Shown here: one piece after another, positions 7,336 to 16,185 of the stretch
Layout: the number at the start of each line of letters is the position of its first letter
How positions within the stretch are numbered: the first letter of the stretch is position 1
NCBI RefSeq assembly: GCF_013410945.1
Contig: NZ_JACCCH010000001.1
Span: 620,001-684,000 of the forward strand
DNA length: 64,000 nucleotides
Source of the DNA: Leifsonia sp. AK011
GTDB taxonomy: Bacteria > Actinomycetota > Actinomycetes > Actinomycetales > Microbacteriaceae
Direction of reading: 5' to 3'
Notes under the pieces: generated by a model
What the model was told of the DNA's origin: nothing
The model's input: the letters and a program-made list of their open reading frames with translations, nothing else
The model's database searches: none
Position numbers and translations under genes: made by a program

Positions 7336-10300
7336 GTGCACCTTCTGTCTGTCTTCAGCCTGCGTAACCGCGCTCTCATCGCGCTCGTCACCATCGTGGT
7401 GGGGGTGTTCGGCGGCCTCGCGCTCACCTCGCTCAAGCAGGAGCTGATCCCCTCCCTGTCGCTGCCACAGGTGTTCATCGTCAGCACCTACCCGGGCGCG
7501 AGCCCCGCTGTTGTCGATAAGGATGTCTCGACCCCCATCGAGGCCGCCATCCAGGGTGTCGCCGGCCTCGACTCGACAACCGCGACCTCGAGTGCCAACG
7601 TCTCGAGCATCACCGCCGCCTTCGCCTACGGCACGAACATCTCGACGGCGGAGCAGAAGATCCAGTCGGCGATCAACCGACTGGGCTCCCAGATCCCGGA
7701 TTCCGTGGACACCCAGGTGCTCACGTTCAACTTCTCCGACCTGCCGGTGATCCAGATCGCCGTCACGAGTGACCTCGATCCGGTGGATCTCGCGGCGAGG
7801 CTCGAGTCCTCGACGATCGTCGACCTCAAGAAGCTCGACGGAGTGAGCGATGCATCGCTCCTCGGCACCACGACGCAGCGCGTCGTCATCACCCCGGACC
7901 CCGCGGAGCTCGCGCTCCGTGGCCTCAGCACGCAGGCGATCCGCGACGCCCTCGACGCGAACGGCGTGCTGCTGCCGGCCGGCCAGATCACCGAGGACGG
8001 CCAGACCCTCACCGTCCAGGCCGGAGCCCGCCTCACCGACACGGACGAGATCGCCGCCCTGCCGCTGCTGCCTGCGACGCCAGCCGCCGGCGCAGGCATC
8101 CCCACCCTCGCGGAGGTCACCACGATCGCGGATGTCGCGACCGTGCAGATCGTCGACGATCCCGTCACCGGCATCTCCCGCGTCAACGGCGAGCCCTCGG
8201 TCACGATCGCGATCTCCAAGGCCGCCTCGGGCAACACCGTCTCGGTGTCGCAGGCGGTTGTCGCCGCGATCCCCGACCTCGAGGCGGCCCTCGGATCGAA
8301 CACGAAGTTCACCGTCGTGTTCGACCAGGCACCGTTCATCGAGGAGTCGATCAACAGCCTCGCGACCGAGGGACTGCTCGGCCTCGCCTTCGCCGTCATC
8401 GTCATCCTGATCTTCCTGCTGTCGATCCGATCGACTCTCGTGACCGCGATCTCGATCCCCGTCTCGGTGCTCATCACCTTCATCGGCATGCAGGTCTCCG
8501 GCTACACCCTCAACGTCATCACCCTCGGTGCGCTCACGATCTCGATCGGTCGCGTCGTGGACGACTCGATCGTCGTGATCGAGAACATCAAGCGGCACAT
8601 GTCTCTCGGCGAGCCGAAGATGCAGGCCATCCTCACCGCGGTGAAGGAGGTCGCCGGCGCGATCACGGCGTCGACCGTCACGACCGTGGCCGTGTTCCTC
8701 CCGCTCGCGCTCGTCGGGGACATCACGGGTGAGCTGTTCCGGCCCTTCGCCCTGACGGTATCGATCGCGCTCGCGGCATCCCTCTTCGTCTCGCTCACGA
8801 TCGTTCCGGTGCTCGCGTACTGGTTCCTCGGCAACAAGGTGAAGGTGCACAAGCACGACGGACCGGTCCCGGCGACCGCCGAGGAGCGCGACGAGCTGGA
8901 GACGCCCACGCGCCTGCAGAGGGCGTACCTCCCGATCATCCGCTGGACACTGTCGGCCGCCTGGAAGGGCGCGATCGTGCTCTTCGCGTCGGTGCTTCTG
9001 CTCGGTGGCACGCTGTGGTCAGCGCAGTTCCTGCCGACGAACTTCATCGGCGACAGCGGTCAGAACACCCTCACGGTCAACCAGAAGCTCGGACTCGGCT
9101 CGAGCCTCGAAGCTCAGGATGAGGCGGCGATGACGGTCGAGGCCGCTCTCCTCGACGTCCCCGGGGTTGAGACGGTGCAGACCTCGATCGGCTCGGGGGG
9201 CAGCTCCCTGCGTGCGGCCTTCAGCGGCTCGAGCGGCGCAACGTTCTCCCTCACGACCGACCCGGAGCTCGACCAGACCGAGCTGCAGAACGAGGTTCGC
9301 GCCAAGATCGACAGCCTCAGCGACGTCGGCGAGGTGACCCTTGCCGCGGCGCAGGGTGGGTTCGCGTCATCCACGATCAACATCAACATCACGGCGACGA
9401 CCGAGGCGGAGCTCAAGCAGACCGCCGACCAGATCCAGACCGCGATGGCGGATCTCGACGTGGTGGCGCAGGCCACGAGCAACCTCTCCGACGAGCAGCC
9501 TTTCATCGAGATTGCGGTCGATCGTGACAAGGCCGCTGAGCGCGGGCTGAGCGAGATCGCGGTGGGTGGCATCGTGACGGCCGCGATGAACCCGAGCGCC
9601 GTGGGCTCCGTGGTCATCGACGAGAAGACCCTCTCGATCTACATCCTCAACGAGAACGCGCCGACGACCATCGAGGAGCTTCGCGCCTTCGAGATCCCGA
9701 CCGCTCTCGGCCTCGTGCCGCTGAGCGACCTCGCGACCGTCGAGGAGACCAACGGACCGTCGAGCATCACCACGATCAAGGGTGAGCGCAGCGCGACGGT
9801 CGCGGTGACCCCCAACGGCGATGACGTGGGCACCGCGTCATCCGTGGTGTCGACCGAGCTCGAGTCGCTCGACCTTCCGGCCGGAGCATCCGCCGAACTG
9901 GGCGGTGTCACGTCGCAGCAGTCCGACGCGTTCACGCAGCTCGGTCTCGCGCTGCTCGTGGCGATCCTCATCGTGTACGTCGTGATGGTGGCGACCTTCA
10001 AGAGCCTCCGCCAGCCGTTGCTGCTGCTCATCTCGGTGCCGTTCGCAGCCACCGGCGCGATCCTGCTGCAGCTTGCGTCGGGCATCCCGCTCGGCGTCGC
10101 GTCGCTCATCGGTGTGCTCATGCTCATCGGAATCGTGGTGACCAACGCGATCGTGCTCGTCGACCTCGTGAACCAGTACCGCGAGCGGGGCATGAAGGTT
10201 CGGGATGCCGTGATCCACGGTTCCTCGAGGCGTCTGCGGCCCATCCTCATGACGGCGGCTGCGACGATCTTCGCGCTGCTGCCGCTCGCGATGGGACTCA

Positions 10301-11058
10301 CCGGCCAGGGCGGGTTCATCTCCCAGCCGCTCGGCATCATCGTGATCGGCGGTCTCATCTCGTCGACGCTGCTCACGCTCGTTGTGCTGCCGGTGTTGTA
10401 CTACCTCGTCGAGGGCGCCAAGGAGCGTCGGGACGACCGCCGTGCCGCGAAGTCGGCTGGCCTCCCACCGAAGCCACCCACGACGCCCGGGTCTGAGGGT
10501 GCCGCGGTCGCGGGACCCGTCGCGGCTCACGCGGCAGCGGCGCCCGGACGTCGTGCCGCGGTTCACGCAGCGCCCGCGACGCCGCCGAGCGAGCCCGCGA
10601 ACGCTGTGCCGCCAGTGCCACCGGTGCCACCGGTGACGGTTGCCCCTCCTGTGCCGTCGGCGCCGCAGGCATCCCCGGCGCCGCCAGTGGCGTCTGCGCC
10701 TCCCGTGCCTTTCGCGCCACCTCCCCCGGCCGCACCCGTGCCGTCGACGCCGCCTGCACAGTCGGCACCGGCTGCCCCTCCGGTGCCCCCGGCCCCGCCC
10801 GCTCCACCAGCGCCCCCGGCACCTTCGGTGACGCTGCCGAGCGCGCCTCCGGTGCCGGAGCAGTTGCCGCCCGCACCGCCGACGCCGCCGGTTCCCGCTG
10901 CCCCGCAGCAGCAAGCACCGACGTTGCCGGCCTGGCCCGCGCCTGCTCCGTTGGCGGAGCCTGCGGCTCCGCCCGCGCAGGCAGCGCCCCCGGCATCCGC
11001 CCCAGTCCCCCCGGAGCAGGCGCCGTCGGAGCCGGAGCAGGGCCCGGACGGTCGCTAG
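7336..11058 (+). CDS. RND-superfamily efflux permease with long proline-rich C-terminal tail
   Basis: 1240 aa. Residues 1-~1040 are an AcrB-like proton-driven pump: TM1 at ~12-32, a periplasmic-type porter domain, TM2-7, a second porter domain and TM8-12. The proton relay is present in TM4 as GRVVDDSIVVIENI (D409-D410). Residues ~1045-1240 are a cytoplasmic tail dominated by P-P-V-P, A-P-P and Q-A-P runs. GTG 7336 has no ribosome binding site but a -10 GATAAT (7325-7330) 5 nt upstream, so the mRNA is probably leaderless. No adaptor or outer-membrane partner is encoded nearby, as expected in a monoderm. The substrate is unknown. Confidence 0.9.
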   Translation: MHLLSVFSLRNRALIALVTIVVGVFGGLALTSLKQELIPSLSLPQVFIVSTYPGASPAVVDKDVSTPIEAAIQGVAGLDSTTATSSANVSSITAAFAYGTNISTAEQKIQSAINRLGSQIPDSVDTQVLTFNFSDLPVIQIAVTSDLDPVDLAARLESSTIVDLKKLDGVSDASLLGTTTQRVVITPDPAELALRGLSTQAIRDALDANGVLLPAGQITEDGQTLTVQAGARLTDTDEIAALPLLPATPAAGAGIPTLAEVTTIADVATVQIVDDPVTGISRVNGEPSVTIAISKAASGNTVSVSQAVVAAIPDLEAALGSNTKFTVVFDQAPFIEESINSLATEGLLGLAFAVIVILIFLLSIRSTLVTAISIPVSVLITFIGMQVSGYTLNVITLGALTISIGRVVDDSIVVIENIKRHMSLGEPKMQAILTAVKEVAGAITASTVTTVAVFLPLALVGDITGELFRPFALTVSIALAASLFVSLTIVPVLAYWFLGNKVKVHKHDGPVPATAEERDELETPTRLQRAYLPIIRWTLSAAWKGAIVLFASVLLLGGTLWSAQFLPTNFIGDSGQNTLTVNQKLGLGSSLEAQDEAAMTVEAALLDVPGVETVQTSIGSGGSSLRAAFSGSSGATFSLTTDPELDQTELQNEVRAKIDSLSDVGEVTLAAAQGGFASSTININITATTEAELKQTADQIQTAMADLDVVAQATSNLSDEQPFIEIAVDRDKAAERGLSEIAVGGIVTAAMNPSAVGSVVIDEKTLSIYILNENAPTTIEELRAFEIPTALGLVPLSDLATVEETNGPSSITTIKGERSATVAVTPNGDDVGTASSVVSTELESLDLPAGASAELGGVTSQQSDAFTQLGLALLVAILIVYVVMVATFKSLRQPLLLLISVPFAATGAILLQLASGIPLGVASLIGVLMLIGIVVTNAIVLVDLVNQYRERGMKVRDAVIHGSSRRLRPILMTAAATIFALLPLAMGLTGQGGFISQPLGIIVIGGLISSTLLTLVVLPVLYYLVEGAKERRDDRRAAKSAGLPPKPPTTPGSEGAAVAGPVAAHAAAAPGRRAAVHAAPATPPSEPANAVPPVPPVPPVTVAPPVPSAPQASPAPPVASAPPVPFAPPPPAAPVPSTPPAQSAPAAPPVPPAPPAPPAPPAPSVTLPSAPPVPEQLPPAPPTPPVPAAPQQQAPTLPAWPAPAPLAEPAAPPAQAAPPASAPVPPEQAPSEPEQGPDGR

Positions 11059-11067
11059 GCTCGGCGG

Positions 11068-11535
11068 GTGGCCACTCCTGACTTCGTCCTCGCCCTGCGC
11101 GCCAAGATCGGCAATGACCCCCTCTGGTTGATGGGGGTGAGCTCCGTCGTTCTGCGCGGCACCCAGGTGCTGCTCGTCAAGCGCGCCGACAACGGAGCCT
11201 GGACTCCCGTCACGGGCATCGTCGACCCCGCGGAGGAGCCGGCAACGGCCGCCGAGCGCGAGACCCTCGAGGAGGCCGGAGTCGTGGCGAGGGCCACCGC
11301 GGTCACCTGGATCCACGTCATCCCGCCGATCACTTACTCCAACGGGGATGTCTCGCAGTACGTCGACATCACCTTCCGCTGCGATTTCGTCTCGGGTGAC
11401 CCGTGGCCCGCCGACGGTGAGAACACGGATGCGGCGTGGTTCGAGCTCGACGCCCTGCCCGACATGGAACCCGACATGCTCGAGCGCATCCGAACCGCGG
11501 TCGAGTTCGACGGGATCACCCACTTCGAGCGCTGA
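11068..11535 (+). CDS. Nudix hydrolase
   Basis: 155 aa. The complete Nudix box is present: G-x5-E-x7-R-E-T-L-E-E-A-G-V (GIVDPAEEP... through ...RETLEEAGV). The fold lies between residues ~18 and 150. It hydrolyses a nucleoside-diphosphate-linked substrate; which one cannot be read. GTG 11068 is 6 nt after TAGGCT (11056-11061), a -10 element whose TAG is also the stop codon of the RND gene, so it is probably transcribed separately as a leaderless mRNA. Confidence 0.9.
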   Translation: MATPDFVLALRAKIGNDPLWLMGVSSVVLRGTQVLLVKRADNGAWTPVTGIVDPAEEPATAAERETLEEAGVVARATAVTWIHVIPPITYSNGDVSQYVDITFRCDFVSGDPWPADGENTDAAWFELDALPDMEPDMLERIRTAVEFDGITHFER

Positions 11536-11544
11536 GCGGCCCAC

Positions 11545-11618
11545 CAACCCCCGCGAAAAGCCACTTATTGCGGATTTGACGGGCGGATGCCACGACAAGT
11601 GGCTTTTCGCGGGGGTTG
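11545..11618. terminator. Family B inverted repeat, copy B2
   Basis: CAACCCCCGCGAAAAGCCAC (11545-11564) pairs with GTGGCTTTTCGCGGGGGTTG (11599-11618) across a 34-nt loop. It follows the Nudix stop by 9 bp. The stem fits a terminator; the long loop and conserved arms fit a dispersed repeat. Confidence 0.75.
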
Positions 11619-11880
11619 GGGTACCGCAACACGCCCGGGAACGAGCGAACCCTAGACGTCTCGAGGGCGATCGAGTAACGTTGACCAGTCGGCTCAAGAC
11701 GGGCGCTTTCGTGCGCCACAGGGTTTGTGTGTCTTTAGGCCGGTTCGACAGCACATCTGCTGCTCGACAATCACCATGTATGTGACGGCCTCGGTCAAAG
11801 ACTGCCCGGGTTCAGTAGTGCGCGCGGTTCATTCCGTGGCGCGCTGCCATGCGTAAACGAGAAACCCGGAAAGTACCACC
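11619..11880 (+). other. Long non-coding leader before the RNA helicase gene
   Basis: About 260 bp without a convincing gene. It holds a TTGACC at 11681-11686 without a clear -10, several short inverted segments (GCGCGCGGTTC... with ...GTGGCGCGC near 11820-11845) and no strong ribosome binding site before ATG 11881. A long structured leader is common for cold-inducible RNA helicase genes, so a 5' UTR with regulatory structure is possible. A short out-of-frame ATG at 11849 overlaps the real start and is not considered a gene. Confidence 0.4.
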
Positions 11881-13947
11881 ATGCCCCAGTACGACAAGCC
11901 GGCCTACGGCAAGAACTCCAAGTCAGGCGCCCCCAAGGGATCGCGCAGCCCGAACCACCGCGGTTACAAGGCTGACGCGGCATCCGCGCCCAAGAAGCGT
12001 TGGACCGCGGACGAGCGCGCCGCTCGCACCGGCGACCGCCCCGCCTACGGCAACTCGAAGCCGGCTCGCGACGACCGTCGCCCCGACTGGACGCCTCGCG
12101 AGAAGCCCGCGCGCCCCGCGTACGGTGACCGCAACGACCGCGCCGAGCGTCCCTCCTACGGCGACCGTCCTGCTCGCACCGAGCGCCCCTCGTACGGCGA
12201 TCGCGCCCCCCGCACCGACCGTCCGTCGTACGGTGACCGCCCGCAGCGCTCCGAGCGTCCCTCCTACGGAGACCGCCCGGCCCGCAACGACCGCCCGAGC
12301 TACGGCGACCGTCCGCAGCGTTCAGAGCGCCCGTCGTACGGCGACCGCCCCCAGCGCGACTCGTACAACGACCGCCCCGCACGTGGCGAGCGTCCTTCCT
12401 ACGGTGACCGTCCGGCTCGCACGGACCGCCCGTCCTACAACGACCGCCCGGCTCGCACCGACCGTCCCTCGTACAACGACCGTGCGCCGCGCACGGACCG
12501 CCCGTCGTACGGTGACCGCAACGACCGCGGTGCCCGCACGGAGCGCCCGTCCTACAACGACCGCCCGGCTCGCGCCGAGCGTCCGTCGTACGACCGCGCC
12601 GACCGTCCCGCTCGCACCGAGCGCCCCTCGTACAACAGCGACCGCGCTCCGCGTCGCGACTTCGACGACCGCCCCGCCAAGCGCGAGAGCGACTACTACA
12701 CGGCCCGCAGCACCACGGGTCCCGTGGACGATGTCGTACTCGAGCGGCTCGAGGCATCCGCCATCACCGCCGGCGACGTCGAGGGAACCACGTTCGCCGA
12801 CCTGGGCCTCGGCAACAACATCGTGCGCCAGCTCGCGACCATGGGTGCAGCCGCCCCGTTCCCGATCCAGGCAGCGACCATCCCGGACGTTCTTGCAGGC
12901 AAGGACGTTCTCGGTCGCGGCAAGACCGGCTCCGGCAAGACCATCGCCTTCGGTGCGCCCCTCGTGGAGCGCCTCATGGAGAACAACGGTGGCAAGGACC
13001 GTCAGATGGGCCGCAAGCCGCGCGCCCTGATCCTCGCCCCCACGCGTGAGCTCGCCCAGCAGATCGACCGCACCGTGCAGCCCATCGCACGTAGCGTCGG
13101 CCTGTTCACCACGACGATCGTCGGTGGCGTTCCCCAGTACAAGCAGGTCTCGGCGCTGCAGCGCGGTGTCGACATCGTCATCGCGACCCCCGGCCGTGTT
13201 GAGGACCTCGTGGAGCAGGGTCGCCTCGACCTCAGCAACGTCATGGTCACCGTGCTCGACGAGGCCGACCATATGTGCGACCTCGGATTCCTCGAGCCCG
13301 TTCAGCGCATCCTGCGCGAGACCAAGGAGGGTGGCCAGAAGCTGCTCTTCTCCGCGACTCTCGACAAGGGTGTTGCCACCCTCGTGAACGAGTTCCTCGT
13401 CGAGCCGTCCGTCCACGAGGTCGCTGGCGAGGACCAGGCGTCGTCGACGATCGACCACCGCGTGCTCCTCATCGAGCAGCGCGACAAGCGTGCGATCATC
13501 GAGCAGCTCTCGAGCGGCTCGGGCAAGACCCTCGTCTTCACCCGCACGCGTGCCTTCGCCGAGGAGATGAGCGACTTCCTCGAGGACGCCGGAATCCCCG
13601 CGACGAGCCTCCACGGTGACCTCAACCAGTCGCGCCGCACGCGCAACCTGCAGCTGCTCACCAGCGGCCGGGTCAACGTGCTCGTGGCGACGGATGTCGC
13701 GGCACGCGGCATCCACGTCGATGACATCTCGCTCGTGATCCAGGCCGACGCACCGGAGGAGTACAAGACGTACCTCCACCGCTCGGGACGCACCGGCCGC
13801 GCCGGCAAGCAGGGCACCGTCGTGACGCTGGTCAACAAGAACCGTCGTCGCAAGATGGACGAGCTGCTCGGCCGCGCCGAGATCGAGGCCAACGTCAGCC
13901 ACGTCGCCCCCGGCGACGAGCTCCTCGAGACGCTCGCCGCACTCTAA
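11881..13947 (+). CDS. DEAD-box RNA helicase with Tyr/Arg-rich repetitive N-terminal region
   Basis: 688 aa. Residues ~1-280 are low-complexity and basic; between ~88 and 255 the unit (E/D)RPSY(G/N)DR(P/A)xR(T/S) occurs about 13 times. Residues ~295-680 are the helicase core: the Q motif (FADLGLGNNIVRQL), Walker A GKTGSGKT, PTRELAQQ, TPGR, DEAD in VLDEADHMCDLG, SAT, ARGIHVDD and HRSGRTGRAGK. It should unwind RNA in ribosome assembly or mRNA decay, especially in the cold. The repetitive region probably binds RNA and may drive condensate formation (inference). Upstream terminator B2 and downstream B3 isolate it as a single-gene unit. Confidence 0.95.
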   Translation: MPQYDKPAYGKNSKSGAPKGSRSPNHRGYKADAASAPKKRWTADERAARTGDRPAYGNSKPARDDRRPDWTPREKPARPAYGDRNDRAERPSYGDRPARTERPSYGDRAPRTDRPSYGDRPQRSERPSYGDRPARNDRPSYGDRPQRSERPSYGDRPQRDSYNDRPARGERPSYGDRPARTDRPSYNDRPARTDRPSYNDRAPRTDRPSYGDRNDRGARTERPSYNDRPARAERPSYDRADRPARTERPSYNSDRAPRRDFDDRPAKRESDYYTARSTTGPVDDVVLERLEASAITAGDVEGTTFADLGLGNNIVRQLATMGAAAPFPIQAATIPDVLAGKDVLGRGKTGSGKTIAFGAPLVERLMENNGGKDRQMGRKPRALILAPTRELAQQIDRTVQPIARSVGLFTTTIVGGVPQYKQVSALQRGVDIVIATPGRVEDLVEQGRLDLSNVMVTVLDEADHMCDLGFLEPVQRILRETKEGGQKLLFSATLDKGVATLVNEFLVEPSVHEVAGEDQASSTIDHRVLLIEQRDKRAIIEQLSSGSGKTLVFTRTRAFAEEMSDFLEDAGIPATSLHGDLNQSRRTRNLQLLTSGRVNVLVATDVAARGIHVDDISLVIQADAPEEYKTYLHRSGRTGRAGKQGTVVTLVNKNRRRKMDELLGRAEIEANVSHVAPGDELLETLAAL
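12142..12641 (+). repeat. In-frame 36-bp coding tandem repeats in the helicase gene
   Basis: About 13 degenerate 36-bp units encode 12-residue repeats with the core R-P-S-Y-G/N-D-R. The DNA repeats vary mostly at third positions and at the P-A-R/P-Q-R residues, so the protein repeat is under selection. Unit number is likely to vary between strains. Confidence 0.85.
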
Positions 13948-14021
13948 ACCCCCGCGAGAAGCCACTTCTCGTACGAAAACCCCCGCGAGGGCCACGATAA
14001 GTGGCCTCTCGCGGGGGTTTT
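13947..14021. terminator. Family B inverted repeat, copy B3 (with an extra half copy)
   Basis: A half copy AACCCCCGCGAGAAGCCACTT (13947-13967, one strand arm only) is followed by a full hairpin AAAACCCCCGCGAGGGCCAC (13976-13995) / GTGGCCTCTCGCGGGGG (14001-14017) with a TTTTT tail. It lies between the convergent helicase and membrane-protein genes and should stop transcription in both directions. Confidence 0.85.
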
Positions 14022-14030
14022 TCCGTGCGG

Positions 14031-15317
14031 CTAGGGCACGAGGAGACGGCAGGGCACCTGCACCTGGCGGAACGGGGCATCCGCCACATCCACGATGTCT
14101 GTCGGCCCGAGCGTCGCACACTCCTCGCGTGCCGCGGCCACATTGCCCGACCACGTGACACCCGACTCACGGCTTGAGACCGACTGTGTGCTGGCGATCG
14201 CGAACGTCAGGAGAAGGCCGACGATCGCAACCCACCCCACGACTCCTGGCCAGCGGCGCCCCTCGCTCTCGCCGATCCGCCACAGCACCGCAGCGGCCAC
14301 GGGAACGGTTGCTGCGAGGAACAGTCCGGAGACCACCCCGTAACGGCTGCCGAGCAGACCTTCGAACCCCCACGCGTTGGTGTGGTGGGCGTAGAGGAAG
14401 TACCCGCCCCCGTCGAGTACGGCCGCGCCGGCGTAGGTGGCGCCGGATGCCAGCACCAGCGCGATAACGAGAATGCGCTGGCGACTCGTGCCCCTCACCA
14501 GCACGAGGACGATCGCGGCGACGAACGGGAGTGCGACGAGCAGGGGCACGAGTGGGCCCGTAGCCACGAGCACGCCAGCCTCCCAGTCGGGGTTCGGGTT
14601 GAGCATCGGAAGCACGGTGTTGTAGAGGTACCCCAGGGCGAGCGACGGGAAGCCGAGCCAGGAAGCGCCGGTCGGTCTGGGCGTGAGCAGCGTCGTGATG
14701 ATCTGGCCGAGCAGACCGAGCAGGAGTCCGATGCCGATCGGCCAGGACTTGCGGTGGCGATCGATGAGCACGAGCACGAGCAGGGGGACGAAGATGATGG
14801 ACTGGATCTCGGTCATCGCGCACAGGAATGCGACGACGCCCCAGCCGACGCCCGAGGCCCACGTGCGCGGGCGGTAGAGCAGCAGCCACGGCATGAGCCA
14901 CAGGCAGTAGGTGTGGAAGTCGGCGAGGTTGCCGACGACCTCTTGGCCGCTCAGCGGGAGGAGGAAGGTGACGCCAGCCAGGGCAAGGCGAGCGGGTACC
15001 CACGGCACGAGGTCCCGGCTCAACCAGAACACGGCGGCCCCGACGAGCCCCGTCAGGATCGCGCACGCGACGAAGACCGCGATGCCGTAGGCGTCGATCG
15101 GTACCGTCCACGCGAGGAGCGCGGTGACGATGCGCGGGATGAGGTGCTGGTAACCGGCATAGCCGCTGAACAGGCCGGCTGTGCCATCGATGTGCTGCTG
15201 CAGGAAGGTGTTGCCGTCCTCGGCCCAGATGGTGTCGATGTGCGACACGGGCACCCTCAGCAGCGTGATGACGGCACCGACCGCCACGATGGAGATGAGG
15301 ATTAGACGGTTTGGCAC
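14031..15317 (-). CDS. Multi-pass membrane protein, putative GT-C-type glycosyltransferase (paralog 1)
   Basis: 428 aa with about 10-11 membrane helices. Right after TM1 comes an extracytoplasmic loop with the conserved motif HIDTIWAEDG and then YQHLIPRIVTALLA. Other blocks shared with paralogs 2 and 3 are VVGNLADFHTYCLWLMPW, FLCAMTEIQ and YFLYAHHTN. The C-terminal ~50 residues are soluble and carry two conserved cysteines (REEC ... VPC). Acidic residues in the first outer loop are a hallmark of GT-C enzymes, which take sugars from polyprenyl-phosphate donors; function is inferred. GTG 15315-15317 lies 6 nt after a -10 TATGCT (15324-15329, minus strand), so it is probably leaderless. The adjacent GT2 (15352) could make its donor. 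Confidence 0.75.
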   Translation of the reverse strand: MPNRLILISIVAVGAVITLLRVPVSHIDTIWAEDGNTFLQQHIDGTAGLFSGYAGYQHLIPRIVTALLAWTVPIDAYGIAVFVACAILTGLVGAAVFWLSRDLVPWVPARLALAGVTFLLPLSGQEVVGNLADFHTYCLWLMPWLLLYRPRTWASGVGWGVVAFLCAMTEIQSIIFVPLLVLVLIDRHRKSWPIGIGLLLGLLGQIITTLLTPRPTGASWLGFPSLALGYLYNTVLPMLNPNPDWEAGVLVATGPLVPLLVALPFVAAIVLVLVRGTSRQRILVIALVLASGATYAGAAVLDGGGYFLYAHHTNAWGFEGLLGSRYGVVSGLFLAATVPVAAAVLWRIGESEGRRWPGVVGWVAIVGLLLTFAIASTQSVSSRESGVTWSGNVAAAREECATLGPTDIVDVADAPFRQVQVPCRLLVP

Positions 15318-15351
15318 ACCGAGAGCATACGCGAACGCAGTTTCCGCAACT

Positions 15352-16092
15352 TTACGACTGGATGGGGCGACGGAAGGCCCGCGCGAAACCCCACTCGGTG
15401 ACCTTGACCATCGCTTCGCGCACGATCGCACCGCTCATCTTGGAGTCCCCGAACTCACGATCGCGGAACTCGATCGGCACCTCGACGAGCTCGAGACCCT
15501 CCGCTGCGATGCGGCGCGTCATGTCGATCTGGAAGCAGTAGCCGTGGGATTCGATGCCGGCCAGCGGCAGCGATCGGAGCACGTCCGCACGGTAGGCGCG
15601 GTAGCCGGCCGTGACATCCCGAACCTTGAGGCCGAGCATCGTGCGCGCGTACCAGCTGCCACCACGGCTGATGAACTTGCGGCTGGCGGGCCAGTTCACG
15701 ACCGAGCCGCCCTCGACCCACCGCGAACCGATGACCCCGCCGACACGGCCGGACGTGTCATCCGCCAGAACCTTGAGCATGGTCGGAATCACCTCCGGCG
15801 GGTGCGATCCGTCGGCGTCCAGCTCGAGCAGCACGCCGTAGTCGCGCTCAAGGCCCCATGCGAAGCCCGCAAGATAGGCGGGTCCGAGGCCCTGCTTGCC
15901 GCCGCGAGTGAGCAGGTGGATGCGCGGCTCGGACTCGGCGAGGGATGCAACGTACTCTCCGGTGCCGTCGGGGCTCGAGTCATCCACGACCAGGATGTCG
16001 ACCCCGGTGGCGAGCACACGAGGGAGGATCCGCTCGATGCTCTCCCTCTCGTTGTACGTCGGAATGATCACCAGCGCAGGGGCGGTCGGCAC
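15352..16092 (-). CDS. Polyprenol-phosphate mannose synthase-like GT2 glycosyltransferase
   Basis: 246 aa, no membrane segment. The GT-A fold signatures are IIPTYNERESIERILPRV, VVDDSSPDGTGEYV and the metal-binding D-A-D in LLELDADGSHPP, plus the late ...SHGYCFQIDMTRR and EVPIEFRDREFGDSKM blocks typical of Dpm1/Ppm1. It should transfer mannose (or another hexose) from a GDP/UDP donor to polyprenyl phosphate at the inner face of the membrane. Mycobacterial Ppm1 is often fused to an apolipoprotein acyltransferase; here the GT2 stands alone. GTG 16090-16092 is the only reasonable start. A TACCCT -10 may lie at 16133-16138 on the minus strand. Confidence 0.88.
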   Translation of the reverse strand: MPTAPALVIIPTYNERESIERILPRVLATGVDILVVDDSSPDGTGEYVASLAESEPRIHLLTRGGKQGLGPAYLAGFAWGLERDYGVLLELDADGSHPPEVIPTMLKVLADDTSGRVGGVIGSRWVEGGSVVNWPASRKFISRGGSWYARTMLGLKVRDVTAGYRAYRADVLRSLPLAGIESHGYCFQIDMTRRIAAEGLELVEVPIEFRDREFGDSKMSGAIVREAMVKVTEWGFARAFRRPIQS

Positions 16093-16185
16093 GATGTGAG
16101 TCAGCTTTCAGGGAGATGAACGGGATGCACATAGGGTAGTCCACGGACTTGGTGCGCCCGCACGGGTGCCAGTGGGAGGAAGATC

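Noticed and set aside
12142-12641. Regularly spaced 36-bp repeats resembling a CRISPR array
   Set aside because: There are no unique spacers, the units are contiguous and in frame, and they code the helicase tail.
11849-13030. A 393-codon plus-strand frame starting 32 bp before the helicase
   Set aside because: It reads the repetitive helicase coding DNA in another frame as Arg/Thr/Pro-rich sequence, with no motif; it lacks a ribosome binding site.
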